Of a DNA stretch of 64,000 bases, positions 18,957 to 27,224 are shown one piece after another (positions within the stretch are counted from its first letter, which is position 1; every line of letters begins with the position of its first letter). The stretch is from DATCHW01 sp036508135. GTDB taxonomy: Bacteria; Bacteroidota; Ignavibacteria; Tepidaquicellales; Tepidaquicellaceae. Made by a program: the position numbers and the translations under genes. The notes beneath the pieces were generated by a model, which was not told the DNA's origin, ran no database searches, and saw only the letters and a program-made list of their open reading frames with translations. The stretch spans positions 1-64,000 of the forward strand of contig DATCHW010000003.1 of assembly GCA_036508135.1 (NCBI GenBank), given 5' to 3'.

Positions 18957-20543
18957 ATGAATAAATCGAAATATTTCTTTTTACTACTTTCAGTTTTATT
19001 TTTAGTGTCAGTTGCCTATTCGCAATCGATATATCAGAATGTGATGATCAGCAATCAGAACAGTCCGGAAGAAGTGAGCATTTGCATTAATCCTAAAAAC
19101 TTAAATCAACTTGTAGCCGGAGCAAACATAATAAATGAATATTATTCTTCAGACGGCGGAATGACATGGACATGGCAGACAATGTCTTCCACTTATGGTG
19201 TCTGGGGAGACCCTATAATAACGGTAGATACCATCGGTAACTTTTATTTTTTCCACTTATCAAATCCTTCAAGCGGAAGCTGGATTGACAGGATGGTCTG
19301 TCAGAAATCAACAAACGCAGGTGTTACCTGGAGTAACGGCACATACGCAGGATTGAATCCTCCAAAATTACAGGATAAAGAGGGAATAGTGGTTGACCGC
19401 AGAAATAACTATATACACATGACCTGGACGCAATTTGATGTCTACGGAACATCTAATCCGCTTGATAGTTCAAGGATTCTTTACACAAAATCCACGGACG
19501 CAGGTGAAACCTGGAGCACCCCTGTAAGAATTGATAAACTTGGCGGCGACTGTGTAGATGCCGATAACACCGTAGAAGGTGCGGTTCCTGCAGTAAGCCC
19601 GACCGGGGATATTTATGTTGCCTGGGCAGGACCGAAAATAAGAAATTCACAATTCGGAATATTTTTTAATAAATCTACCGATGACGGACTCACCTGGCTT
19701 GCAAATCCTATTTATGTTACAGATCAGCCGGGCGGCTGGGATTACATGATTCCAGGGATTCAAAGATGCAACGGCTTGCCGCAAACTGTCTGTGATGTAA
19801 GCAACGGACCATTCAGAGGAAATATTTATATCAACTGGACAGACAGTGCCGGTAATGGAGACCACGATGTAAAATGTGTGAAATCTACAAATGGCGGGTT
19901 AAATTGGAGTTCGGTTAAAAAAGTAAATGATGACCTTCCCGGAAAAGAACAATTTTTTACCTGGATGACAATTGACCAGGCAACAGGTTATTTGTATTTT
20001 GTGTTCTATGACAGGAGAAATTATACAGACTTTCAAACTGATGTCTATATGGCACGCTCAACGGATGGCGGAGAAACTTTTACAAATTTCAGGGTAAGTT
20101 CAACTCCATTTCTTCCGCAAGGAAGCACATTCTTTGGAGATTATAACGGAATAACTGCTCACAACGGAAAAGTAAGACCAATATGGACAAGACTTGTCTC
20201 AACTCAGCTCAGCATCTGGACAGCAATAGTTGATTTCCCGGTAGGTGTCGAAAATATTACAAGCAATACTCCTTCGGAATTTAAATTAAACCAGAATTAT
20301 CCGAATCCTTTCAATCCGAGTACAAATATCAGCTACTCAATAAAAGAAAATACTTTCGTAACTTTAAAAGTATATAATCTGCTTGGAAAGGAAATAGAAA
20401 CGCTTGTTAATGAAAACAAACCTGCGGGTAATTATGATGCCGTATTTTCAACTGACGGAAAATCAATATCGACCGGAATTTATTTTTACAAGCTGACAGC
20501 AGGAAATTTTACTGAAACAAGAAAAATGACGGTATTGAAATAA
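18957..20543 (+). CDS. T9SS-exported sialidase-like (BNR/Asp-box) protein
   Basis: The 528-residue protein has a signal peptide (about 1-22, ending VAYSQ), a six-bladed propeller-like body with Asp-box repeats (SSDGGMTW, STNAGVTW, STDAGETW, STDDGLTW, STNGGLNW, STDGGETF) and a C-terminal T9SS type-A sorting domain starting at QNYPNPFNP. The sorting domain has the ordinary short loop (SIKENTFVTLKVY). Asp-box propellers include sialidases, but I do not see the arginine triad clearly, so enzymatic activity is uncertain. A strong terminator follows. Confidence 0.85.
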   Translation: MNKSKYFFLLLSVLFLVSVAYSQSIYQNVMISNQNSPEEVSICINPKNLNQLVAGANIINEYYSSDGGMTWTWQTMSSTYGVWGDPIITVDTIGNFYFFHLSNPSSGSWIDRMVCQKSTNAGVTWSNGTYAGLNPPKLQDKEGIVVDRRNNYIHMTWTQFDVYGTSNPLDSSRILYTKSTDAGETWSTPVRIDKLGGDCVDADNTVEGAVPAVSPTGDIYVAWAGPKIRNSQFGIFFNKSTDDGLTWLANPIYVTDQPGGWDYMIPGIQRCNGLPQTVCDVSNGPFRGNIYINWTDSAGNGDHDVKCVKSTNGGLNWSSVKKVNDDLPGKEQFFTWMTIDQATGYLYFVFYDRRNYTDFQTDVYMARSTDGGETFTNFRVSSTPFLPQGSTFFGDYNGITAHNGKVRPIWTRLVSTQLSIWTAIVDFPVGVENITSNTPSEFKLNQNYPNPFNPSTNISYSIKENTFVTLKVYNLLGKEIETLVNENKPAGNYDAVFSTDGKSISTGIYFYKLTAGNFTETRKMTVLK

Positions 20544-20567
20544 TTTTATAAGTTTCCGTATTTTTAG

Positions 20568-20600
20568 GCTGTCCGGATATTATCCGGACAGCTTTTTTTT
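20568..20600 (+). terminator. Strong intrinsic terminator
   Basis: A perfect 12-bp stem (GCTGTCCGGATA / TATCCGGACAGC) with a one-base centre is followed by eight Ts, 24 bp after the stop of the sialidase-like gene. Confidence 0.9.
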
Positions 20601-20721
20601 TATAAAAACTTGTTACTTATATATTTAATTTAGGATAAAAATGTGAATTTTATTTCATATAAAAAATAAGGATATTTAAGTACGAAATTCACTTTTCCTT
20701 TTAAAATAAAAAGTAGAAATA

Positions 20722-22746
20722 ATGAAAAAGTTATATACATTTTCTGTTTTGGTATTGGTGAGCATTGTCTTGTATTCATTTACCGGGAATTACAGTCCAT
20801 CACCACAAGCCAACTCTGTAGTGTTTCAGTTCATAACTGTAAATACTTATGGAAATAATTTATACCTGGACAATTTTATGGTCGGTTCGCAATATCAGAA
20901 TGATATTGCTGCCTTATCTCTTAATAATATATCAAAGGATACGAGTTATTCTCCTTATGGTTTATCTTCATTTAAGATAGTACCAAAAGCCGGTTTTTTA
21001 AACATAGGAAGGGAGAACATATCAACTCCATTCAATGTTACGTTGACAACAAGTGGTTATACAAGTACGAAACAAATTGCATCATTAATGAGCGGGAAAA
21101 TAACCGAAGTGTTATTTGATAGTTTAACAGTTGCGCCAAATACACAATATTCCACAATGCTTTATGCTTCTTTGGGAAATGATCAAAATCGAAGTAATGA
21201 TACCACAAAAATGAATTTTATAGTTTTACCGGGAAAAAATGTAGTCTTTATGGCTTTTACAAGTTCCACTTGCGGCCCGTGTGCAGCAAATAATCCTTCG
21301 TTGGACGCTTTCATCGCAGCAAGGTTCCCATTGATAGTTCCGATAAAATATCACGTTAATTGGCCTGCTCCCGGTAATGATCCGATGTATTTAGCGAATC
21401 CGACTCAAAACAGTGCCAGGGTATCTTATTATGGAGTAAACGCCGTCCCAACATTGAAAGTGGACGGAATTTTGACTCAGGTTAGCGGATATAGTTATAC
21501 TACTCTAAATCCAAAATTTGTACAAAGAGTCAAAATGTATCCTTCACCCGTAAATATTACTGTTTCAGATCAAAGAATTGCTGGTGATTCGATTAAAGCT
21601 ACAATTAATGTTACTGTTACTTCAGGTCTGCCGTCAGCAAGCTATTACCTTCGTGTTGAAGCAATCGAAAGAGTGATAACTTATGCGTCTCCTCCGGGAA
21701 CGAATGGGGAGAAGATTTTTAACGATGTATTCAGAAGAAGTTATCCCGATAATAACGGAATCGCAATGACAAACACACCCGGAAATTATAATTACACAGT
21801 TACTTACAAACGCGAATCTAACTGGGCTGACAGCATGATATACACAGCCGTATATTTCCAAAATGACGGAACAAAAGAAATTATAAATGCCGCAAAAGCA
21901 CGAAATGAATTATTAGTCCTTGACAAAATTGAATCATTTGCCAAACAAACAGATGCTCCGGCAGGGGTAAATCCAAGAACGGTTTATGGTTCATTATTAT
22001 CTCCTAATGTTGATGGTCAGTTTATACCTGAATTATTTGAAAATGATTTTCCCCCGGCCAAGTGGAGAATTGGAAACCCTGATGGTGGTATAACTTTCGA
22101 GCAAACTATTTTGACAAACGGTCCTTCAATGGGGGGAAATAGGTCTGTAATAATGGATTTTTATGATTACAGTGGTTCCGGTCAATACGATACATTAACT
22201 ACCCGACCATATTTAAATATTGCTCCTGATGATACTGTCAGATTTGACTGGGCTTATGCGGTCTATTCTCCGAGTTATGCCGATAGATTGTTGATAAGGA
22301 TGTCAACCGATGGCGGGACAACTTTTCCGTTTACCATTTTCGATAAATCCGGAACAGATCTTGCCACGGCTCCTTCAACAACTTCATCATTTATACCGGC
22401 AGACAGTTCGCAATGGGGTAAATTTATTAAAAAGTTTTCTGATTTGACAGTCGGAATTAATCCGATTTCTACAAAAATTCCTGCTCAGTTCAGATTAGAT
22501 CAAAATTATCCAAACCCATTTAATCCGAATACAAAAATTATTTTCGCATTACCAAAAAGCGGAGATGTGAATTTGAAAATTTATGATTTAACGGGTAAAG
22601 AAGTTGCTACTTATGTAAATGGATATTTTGCTACAGGCACATACAGTATTGACATAAATCTCTCGAATTTTGCCAGTGGAGTATATTTCTATAAGATTCG
22701 AGCAGATAAATTTACGGATGTAAAGAGAATGGTTCTGTTGAAATAA
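20722..22746 (+). CDS. T9SS-exported Omp28-related protein with thioredoxin-like CxxC
   Basis: The 674-residue protein has a signal peptide (about 1-20), an N-terminal beta domain, then an Omp28/thioredoxin-like module with Cys184-Gly-Pro-Cys187 in FTSSTCGPC and VNAVPTLKVDG, the latter resembling the cis-proline loop of thioredoxins. A further beta-sandwich region is followed by a canonical T9SS sorting domain (QNYPNPFNPNTK to MVLLK). It is probably a surface-attached or secreted thiol-disulfide or scaffold protein. The six-unit REP array begins 32 bp after its stop. Confidence 0.85.
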   Translation: MKKLYTFSVLVLVSIVLYSFTGNYSPSPQANSVVFQFITVNTYGNNLYLDNFMVGSQYQNDIAALSLNNISKDTSYSPYGLSSFKIVPKAGFLNIGRENISTPFNVTLTTSGYTSTKQIASLMSGKITEVLFDSLTVAPNTQYSTMLYASLGNDQNRSNDTTKMNFIVLPGKNVVFMAFTSSTCGPCAANNPSLDAFIAARFPLIVPIKYHVNWPAPGNDPMYLANPTQNSARVSYYGVNAVPTLKVDGILTQVSGYSYTTLNPKFVQRVKMYPSPVNITVSDQRIAGDSIKATINVTVTSGLPSASYYLRVEAIERVITYASPPGTNGEKIFNDVFRRSYPDNNGIAMTNTPGNYNYTVTYKRESNWADSMIYTAVYFQNDGTKEIINAAKARNELLVLDKIESFAKQTDAPAGVNPRTVYGSLLSPNVDGQFIPELFENDFPPAKWRIGNPDGGITFEQTILTNGPSMGGNRSVIMDFYDYSGSGQYDTLTTRPYLNIAPDDTVRFDWAYAVYSPSYADRLLIRMSTDGGTTFPFTIFDKSGTDLATAPSTTSSFIPADSSQWGKFIKKFSDLTVGINPISTKIPAQFRLDQNYPNPFNPNTKIIFALPKSGDVNLKIYDLTGKEVATYVNGYFATGTYSIDINLSNFASGVYFYKIRADKFTDVKRMVLLK

Positions 22747-22778
22747 GGATTCATAAATATTTTTTTTATTATTTATCG

Positions 22779-22986
22779 GACAAGGGGGGCTCGTCCCCCT
22801 TGCTCATTTACCTTTGACAAGGTGGCTCGTCCCCCTTGCTCATTTACCTTTGACAAGGGGGGGCTCGTCCCCCTTGCTCATTTACCTTTGACAAGGGGGG
22901 GCTCGTCCCCCTTGCTCATTTACCTTTGACAAGGTGGCTTGTCCCCCTTGCTCATTTATCTTTGACAAGGTGGCTCGTCCCCCTTG
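22779..22986 (+). repeat. Six tandem REP units (GACAAGG..CCCCCTTG), period 36-38 bp
   Basis: Units begin with GACAAGG at 22779, 22816, 22852, 22890, 22928 and 22964. Each is a hairpin (CAAGGGGGG / CCCCCTTG, loop near CTCGT), joined by the constant 12-18 bp spacer CTCATTTACCTTT. Three units have GGTGG in place of the full G-run. The array ends 45 bp before the RAYT gene at 23032. Spacers are not unique, so this is not a CRISPR. Confidence 0.9.
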
Positions 22987-23031
22987 CTGTATTAGTATTC
23001 AATATTAAAAATATTCCAATTAAATTATTTT

Positions 23032-23511
23032 ATGGATAACAGTACATACGTTTTTCATATTACATGCGTAATGCATAATACCAGAGTAAGTGAACGAATG
23101 AAAAGATATAATGTTAAATCAGGAAATCCGGTCAACCTGGATGAAAATCAAGAGATAATATTGACCCAAATAATTAGTGACATAGTTCGAAAATATAAAT
23201 ATATTATTTTAGCGTATAATATCTGTAGAGATCACGTTCATTTTGTAATATTATGTGATTTCGAAAAATTACCTGCAATCATAAACATAATTAAATCAAT
23301 AAGTTCCCGTAAATTTTATGAAGAATTAAATTTATTTCCGAAATTATGGGCTGAGAAGTTTAATCGAAAAAATATTGATAAAGATAAACAATTAACCGAT
23401 ACAATAAATTATGTGAATTATAATAGAATTAAGCATAATTTAAATGAAAATGATGAGCTGAAAAAGGTAATTGAGGAAATGATTACACCATTTGATGAAG
23501 CATTTATTTGA
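23032..23511 (+). CDS. REP-associated tyrosine transposase (RAYT), intact, 159 aa
   Basis: This is a full-length Y1/IS200-like protein with the HUH metal motif His68-Val-His70 (CRDHVHFVIL) and a catalytic-tyrosine helix TINYVNYNRIKHN, with Tyr127 and Tyr130 as candidates. RAYTs are single-copy domesticated transposases that act on REP palindromes as single-strand DNA nucleases. Here the gene is bracketed by six REP units upstream and three inverted units downstream, and its stop codon lies inside the first downstream unit. It differs strongly from the RAYT at 1-406 (no MPNHMH), so the window carries two RAYT lineages. Confidence 0.9.
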   Translation: MDNSTYVFHITCVMHNTRVSERMKRYNVKSGNPVNLDENQEIILTQIISDIVRKYKYIILAYNICRDHVHFVILCDFEKLPAIINIIKSISSRKFYEELNLFPKLWAEKFNRKNIDKDKQLTDTINYVNYNRIKHNLNENDELKKVIEEMITPFDEAFI

Positions 23512-23637
23512 CTCAAGGGGGACAAGCCACCTTGTCACGAGTGTGGAGATGTTTATTTGACTCAAGGGGGGCAAGCCCCCTTGTCATACAAGTGTGGAGA
23601 TGTTTATTTGACTCAAGGGGGACAAGCCCCCTTGTCA
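23510..23637 (-). repeat. Three inverted REP units, period 49-51 bp
   Basis: On the plus strand, units start with GACTCAAGGG at 23510, 23559 and 23610 and end CTTGTCA. Each hairpin (CAAGGGGG / CCCCCTTG) is followed by the constant spacer GTGTGGAGATGTTTATTT. Read on the minus strand they begin TGACAAGGGGG, as the upstream units do on the plus strand, so the two arrays are inverted around the RAYT. The spacers differ between arrays; only the palindrome is shared. Confidence 0.88.
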
Positions 23638-23651
23638 AAATAATTTATTTA

Positions 23652-24869
23652 TTGAAAGACTTTAATAAAATATTAGTATACGGCGAACGGGATGAAGGGG
23701 CATACAGGCAGATTGTCGAATGCTCTAAAGAAGCAGCTTATGCAGTCCTTTGTGCAGATCATCATCTCGGATATAGTATGCCTATAGGCGGAGTCGTTGC
23801 TTATGAAGATTACATCAGTCCTTCGGGAGTCGGCTTCGATATTGCCTGCGGTAATAAAGCAGTGTTGACAGACCTTATGGCAGAGGATATAGAAATAAAA
23901 AAGATAATGGATGAGATTGTTAATAAAATCAGTTTTGGACTCGGAAGGCATAATCCCAAACCTATATCTCATCCCGTTCTCGATAAGATAGAAAAATGTA
24001 ATATCAAACCGGTTAAAAAATTGATTAACCTTGCACGAAGCCAGCTTGGTACCGTAGGCAGCGGGAATCATTATGTCGATTTGTTTAAAGATGTTAAAGG
24101 CAGGCTTTGGATTGGTGTGCACTTTGGCTCACGTGGTTTCGGGCATAAAATAGCAATGGGTTTTCTTGCACTTGCACGGGGAATGAGGTTTGACGAAAAA
24201 CCAAAAGATGCGAACAGTATGGATGCTTCGCCGACACTTTTTAAAATTCAGTCGGAACTCGGGCAGGATTATTTCGAAGCAATGAAGCTTGCAGGAGATT
24301 ATGCATATGCCGGCAGGGATACGGTGGTAGAGAAAGTACTTGAAATTCTCGGTGCAAGAAATTTATTCACAGTTCACAATAATCATAACTTTGCCTGGCA
24401 GGAAACACATTTCGGCAGAAAGTACTGGGTAGTGCGGAAGGGCTGCACACCGGCATTCCCCGGACAACTCTCTTTTATAGGTGCAACAATGGCGGGTGAA
24501 TCCGTGATTGTGGAAGGGCTTGATAGTGAAGAATCAAGAAAAGCCCTGTTTTCCACGGTACACGGAGCGGGACGTGTAATGTCAAGGATCAAAGCCGCAG
24601 GTAGAAAAAAATGGATGAGGGATAAATTCGGATTCAAAGCACCCAGAGTAATCGAAAAAGGATTGATAGATTTTAATAAAACAAAACATACTATGAGAAA
24701 TATGAATATAGAATTACGAGGCGGAGGTGCCGACGAATCCCCCGAAGTATATAAAAATCTTAATGAAGTTTTAAATTATCACAAAAACACTATCCGCATA
24801 TTACACCGTCTCACCCCCATTGGCGTCGCAATGGCAGGCGAAGACATCTACGACCCATACAAAGATTAA
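23652..24869 (+). CDS. rtcB: RNA-splicing ligase RtcB
   Basis: The 405-residue protein ligates RNA 2',3'-cyclic-phosphate or 3'-phosphate ends to 5'-OH ends using GTP and Mn2+. Diagnostic blocks are GVGFDIACGNKA (Mn-binding Cys), HFGSRGFGH, HNNHNFAW, the guanylylation-site segment TVHGAGRVMSR and the C-terminal MAGEDIYDPY. I use TTG 23652, which follows the REP array; the frame stays open upstream to 23508 only because the repeats happen to lack stops. No archease gene lies nearby. It may be cotranscribed with the RAYT, in which case the REP hairpins would fall in its leader. Confidence 0.92.
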   Translation: MKDFNKILVYGERDEGAYRQIVECSKEAAYAVLCADHHLGYSMPIGGVVAYEDYISPSGVGFDIACGNKAVLTDLMAEDIEIKKIMDEIVNKISFGLGRHNPKPISHPVLDKIEKCNIKPVKKLINLARSQLGTVGSGNHYVDLFKDVKGRLWIGVHFGSRGFGHKIAMGFLALARGMRFDEKPKDANSMDASPTLFKIQSELGQDYFEAMKLAGDYAYAGRDTVVEKVLEILGARNLFTVHNNHNFAWQETHFGRKYWVVRKGCTPAFPGQLSFIGATMAGESVIVEGLDSEESRKALFSTVHGAGRVMSRIKAAGRKKWMRDKFGFKAPRVIEKGLIDFNKTKHTMRNMNIELRGGGADESPEVYKNLNEVLNYHKNTIRILHRLTPIGVAMAGEDIYDPYKD

Positions 24870-24928
24870 AAGAAAACCCACACTGCTCTCTTTTACATTT
24901 TTTTGACAATTCATTTACAAATTCCTGA

Positions 24929-25015
24929 CACTCTGATTTTTCAAGCGGAGTTTATTTCTATCAGTTGCAAGCAGGAAATTTTATTGAAACAAAAAAGATG
25001 ATCCTTGTCAAATAA
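24929..25015 (+). pseudogene. Orphan C-terminal end of a T9SS sorting domain
   Basis: After a TGA at 24926 the frame reads HSDF-SSGVYFYQLQAG, then NFIETKKMILVK and stops with TAA at 25013-25015. This is the last 22 residues of a type-A sorting domain with no protein in front of it. It lies 60 bp after the rtcB stop. It is either the relic of a deleted exported gene or a stray recombination product. Confidence 0.85.
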
Positions 25016-25050
25016 ATTCAGGTTAAAAAAAACTTTTCATTTATTTAAAT

Positions 25051-25098
25051 TAGCCTCTCTCCCTTCCCCATTCAAGAGGAGGGGAGCATGGGCGGGGT
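25051..25098. repeat. Degenerate C-rich/G-rich palindromic element
   Basis: CTCTCTCCCTTCCCC is followed after a short loop by GAGGAGGGGAGCATGGGCGGGG. The layout of C-block, loop, G-block and second G-block matches the element family at 18711, 34634 and 36023, but with more changes. Confidence 0.5.
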
Positions 25099-25238
25099 AA
25101 AAATGGTATAAGTCTTTTCTTTGAATTTCTTAATTCTTCACAAAATATTATTTGTATCTCCTTATATTTTTTTAATCCTGTCTGATTTTACGTTTTACAT
25201 TTTTATTTTTCAATTAATAATTACTAATTTTTAATTAT

Positions 25239-25366
25239 TAACTGAAGTTACGCAAACCATAAAAAACAACCGGGTTTGTCATTCTGAACGAAGTGAAGAA
25301 TCTCGTTTTCATTGATTTTTGAGATGTTTCGCTACGCTCAACATGACAAATGCGTAACTTCAGTTA
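25239..25366. repeat. MITE/REPIN-like nested inverted repeat (128 bp)
   Basis: Perfect 16-bp terminal inverted repeats (TAACTGAAGTTACGCA at 25239-25254; TGCGTAACTTCAGTTA at 25351-25366) enclose a second, imperfect pair: GTCATTCTGAACGAAG..ATCTC and GAGAT..TTTCGCTACGCTCAACATGAC. No ORF inside. Single arms of the inner pair recur at 33111-33150 and 62856-62882. Confidence 0.75.
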
Positions 25367-25464
25367 TTAATTGAATTATACTGTGATTCATTTTATAATT
25401 AACTTTTCCTCTTTTTTCAATTATCTTGTAAAATATTTCACAGAAAAATTAAATTTATCCGATA

Positions 25465-26331
25465 ATGAAGGGAATAATTTTAGCAGGCGGTGCGGGTACG
25501 AGGATGTATCCGATTTCAAAAATATACAGCAAACAGCTTACGCTTATTTATGATAAGCCTCTTATTTATTACCCGCTTTCTATTCTGATGCTTGCGGGAA
25601 TAAAGGAAATTCTGATTATATCGAATGACGAAACAATTCCTCAATATCGAAAACTGTTCGAAGACGGTTCTCATATCGGACTCAGGATAGAATATGCAGT
25701 CCAGAAAGCTCCGAACGGAATAGCAGAGTCTTTTATTCTGGGTGATAAGTTTGTTGCAGATGATAGTGTTACCCTAATTCTCGGAGATAATATATTTTAC
25801 GGAAAACTGGATTTTCTGTATGACGCAATCACCAATAATGAGGGCGCCACTGTTTTCGGCTACCGTGTGAATGATCCCGAGCGGTACGGGATAGTGGAAT
25901 TCGACGAAAGCGGAAAAGCAATTTCCCTTGAAGAAAAACCAAAGTGTCCGAAATCAAATTTTGCAGTACCCGGTTTATATGTCTATAATAATGATGTGGT
26001 CAATATTTCCAAGAACCTGAAACCTTCACCTCGCGGTGAACTGGAAATAACAGACGTAAATATTGAATATATGAAAAAAGGAAAATTGAAAGTTGAAAAA
26101 ATCGGAAGAGGAGTTGCCTGGCTCGATACCGGAACACCTGTATCGCTTCTGCAGGCATCGAATTTCTTTGGCGTGATAGAAGACAGGCAGGGCTTGAAAG
26201 TGGCGTGCATAGAAGAGATAGCATATCATATGGGTTTCATAAATTTTGAACAACTGGAAAAAGTGGTGAACGCTATGCCGAAATCAGATTACAGAAATTA
26301 TCTTGATAAGCAAATTAAAGAACACTTTTAA
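25465..26331 (+). CDS. rfbA: Glucose-1-phosphate thymidylyltransferase
   Basis: This 288-residue nucleotidyltransferase makes dTDP-glucose from glucose-1-phosphate and dTTP, the first step of dTDP-L-rhamnose synthesis. It opens with ILAGGAGTRMYP (normally GTRL) and SKQL, and has LILGDNIFYG, the EEKPKCPKSNFAVPGLYVYNN region and GRGVAWLDTGTP, all standard for RmlA. The length is typical. rfbC follows 41 bp downstream; rfbB and rfbD are not in the window. Confidence 0.94.
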   Translation: MKGIILAGGAGTRMYPISKIYSKQLTLIYDKPLIYYPLSILMLAGIKEILIISNDETIPQYRKLFEDGSHIGLRIEYAVQKAPNGIAESFILGDKFVADDSVTLILGDNIFYGKLDFLYDAITNNEGATVFGYRVNDPERYGIVEFDESGKAISLEEKPKCPKSNFAVPGLYVYNNDVVNISKNLKPSPRGELEITDVNIEYMKKGKLKVEKIGRGVAWLDTGTPVSLLQASNFFGVIEDRQGLKVACIEEIAYHMGFINFEQLEKVVNAMPKSDYRNYLDKQIKEHF

Positions 26332-26372
26332 CTCCGTCACGTTATTTTAAAATCGGAAAGTAAAATTAAGAA

Positions 26373-26921
26373 ATGAAATTTATAAAAACAAAACTCGAAG
26401 GTGTATTAATTATAGAACCGGATGTATTTCCTGATGACCGGGGTTACTTCTTTGAATCTTACAGCGAGATAAAGTATAAACAGCACGGATTCGACCGTTA
26501 CTTTGTTCAGGATAATATTTCCAAGTCTAAAAAAGGAACTATACGCGGACTTCATTATCAGGTCGGGGATTTTGCACAGGGTAAACTGTGTCAGGTGATA
26601 ACAGGCAGAGTGCTTGATGTAGCTGTAGATATAAGGTTTGGCTCGCCGACTTTTGGTGAATATATTAAGGCGGAACTGTCAGAAGAAAATCATAATCAGT
26701 TATGGATGCCGCCCGGATTTGCTCACGGGTTTTCTGTCCTGTCGGAAGAAGCTGTGTTTCATTATAAATGTACGAATTATTACTGTAAAAAAGATGAACG
26801 CTCGATTCTGTATAACGACCCTGATTTGAATATAGACTGGCAGGTAAAAGAAATTGAAGTTTCAGAAAAAGATTTAAGAGGCGTAAGATTAAAAGACATA
26901 GAAAAAGATTTTATATATTAA
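26373..26921 (+). CDS. rfbC: dTDP-4-dehydrorhamnose 3,5-epimerase
   Basis: The 182-residue cupin-fold enzyme epimerises dTDP-4-keto-6-deoxyglucose in rhamnose synthesis. DDRGYFFESYSE, RGLHYQ (with the catalytic-base histidine), LCQVITGRVLDVAVDIR and PPGFAHGFSVLSEEA are the usual conserved blocks. It is likely cotranscribed with rfbA and feeds surface polysaccharide assembly. Confidence 0.95.
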   Translation: MKFIKTKLEGVLIIEPDVFPDDRGYFFESYSEIKYKQHGFDRYFVQDNISKSKKGTIRGLHYQVGDFAQGKLCQVITGRVLDVAVDIRFGSPTFGEYIKAELSEENHNQLWMPPGFAHGFSVLSEEAVFHYKCTNYYCKKDERSILYNDPDLNIDWQVKEIEVSEKDLRGVRLKDIEKDFIY

Positions 26922-27224
26922 GTATAACCGTTTGATTGTTTCCCATAATATTTTTAAAAACCGTTCCCCGCAGTGGATCTAAGATTGAAACGGTTGAAAG
27001 CAACTATATCATTCCTATCCCACGGTTAAAACCGTAGATTGCTTATAGCTTTCCACCGCTGGAGCAGTGGAAAGAGAGGAAGTTTTAATACATTCACCAC
27101 GGTGGATCTAATGATTTCAGGGTCTAAAATTTTAAAAAAGATCCCGAAATAAATTCGGGATGACAAAGTGGATGTAAAAAACTTTTTGTGTATTTTTAAT
27201 TTTTAAATTTTAATTTTTTCAGAC
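26922..27224. other. Intergenic region with inverted repeats, no gene
   Basis: It lies between converging genes. It contains ACGGTT..AACCGT near 27012-27025, CTTTCCAC..GTGGAAAG (27049-27056 / 27067-27074) and ATCCCGAA..TTCGGGAT (27141-27161). Any of these could act in termination; none has a clean T-run. Confidence 0.5.

Larger units (their letters stand above)
24870..25464. other. Intergenic region with sorting-domain remnant and repeats
   Basis: No intact gene. It contains the orphan sorting-domain end (24929-25015), a weak C-rich/G-rich element (25051-25098) and a nested inverted-repeat element (25239-25366), described separately. The final 100 bp is AT-rich and should hold the rfbA promoter. 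Confidence 0.7.

Noticed and set aside
22779..22986. Tandem repeats that look CRISPR-like
   Set aside because: Both the hairpins and the spacers between them are constant, the period is only 36-38 bp, and no cas genes are present; this is a REP array next to a RAYT.
23508..23651. N-terminal extension of RtcB
   Set aside because: The 48 codons translate the REP units and spacers (repeated RVWRCLFDSRG-like peptides); no RtcB has such an extension, and a start at 23652 fits the family.
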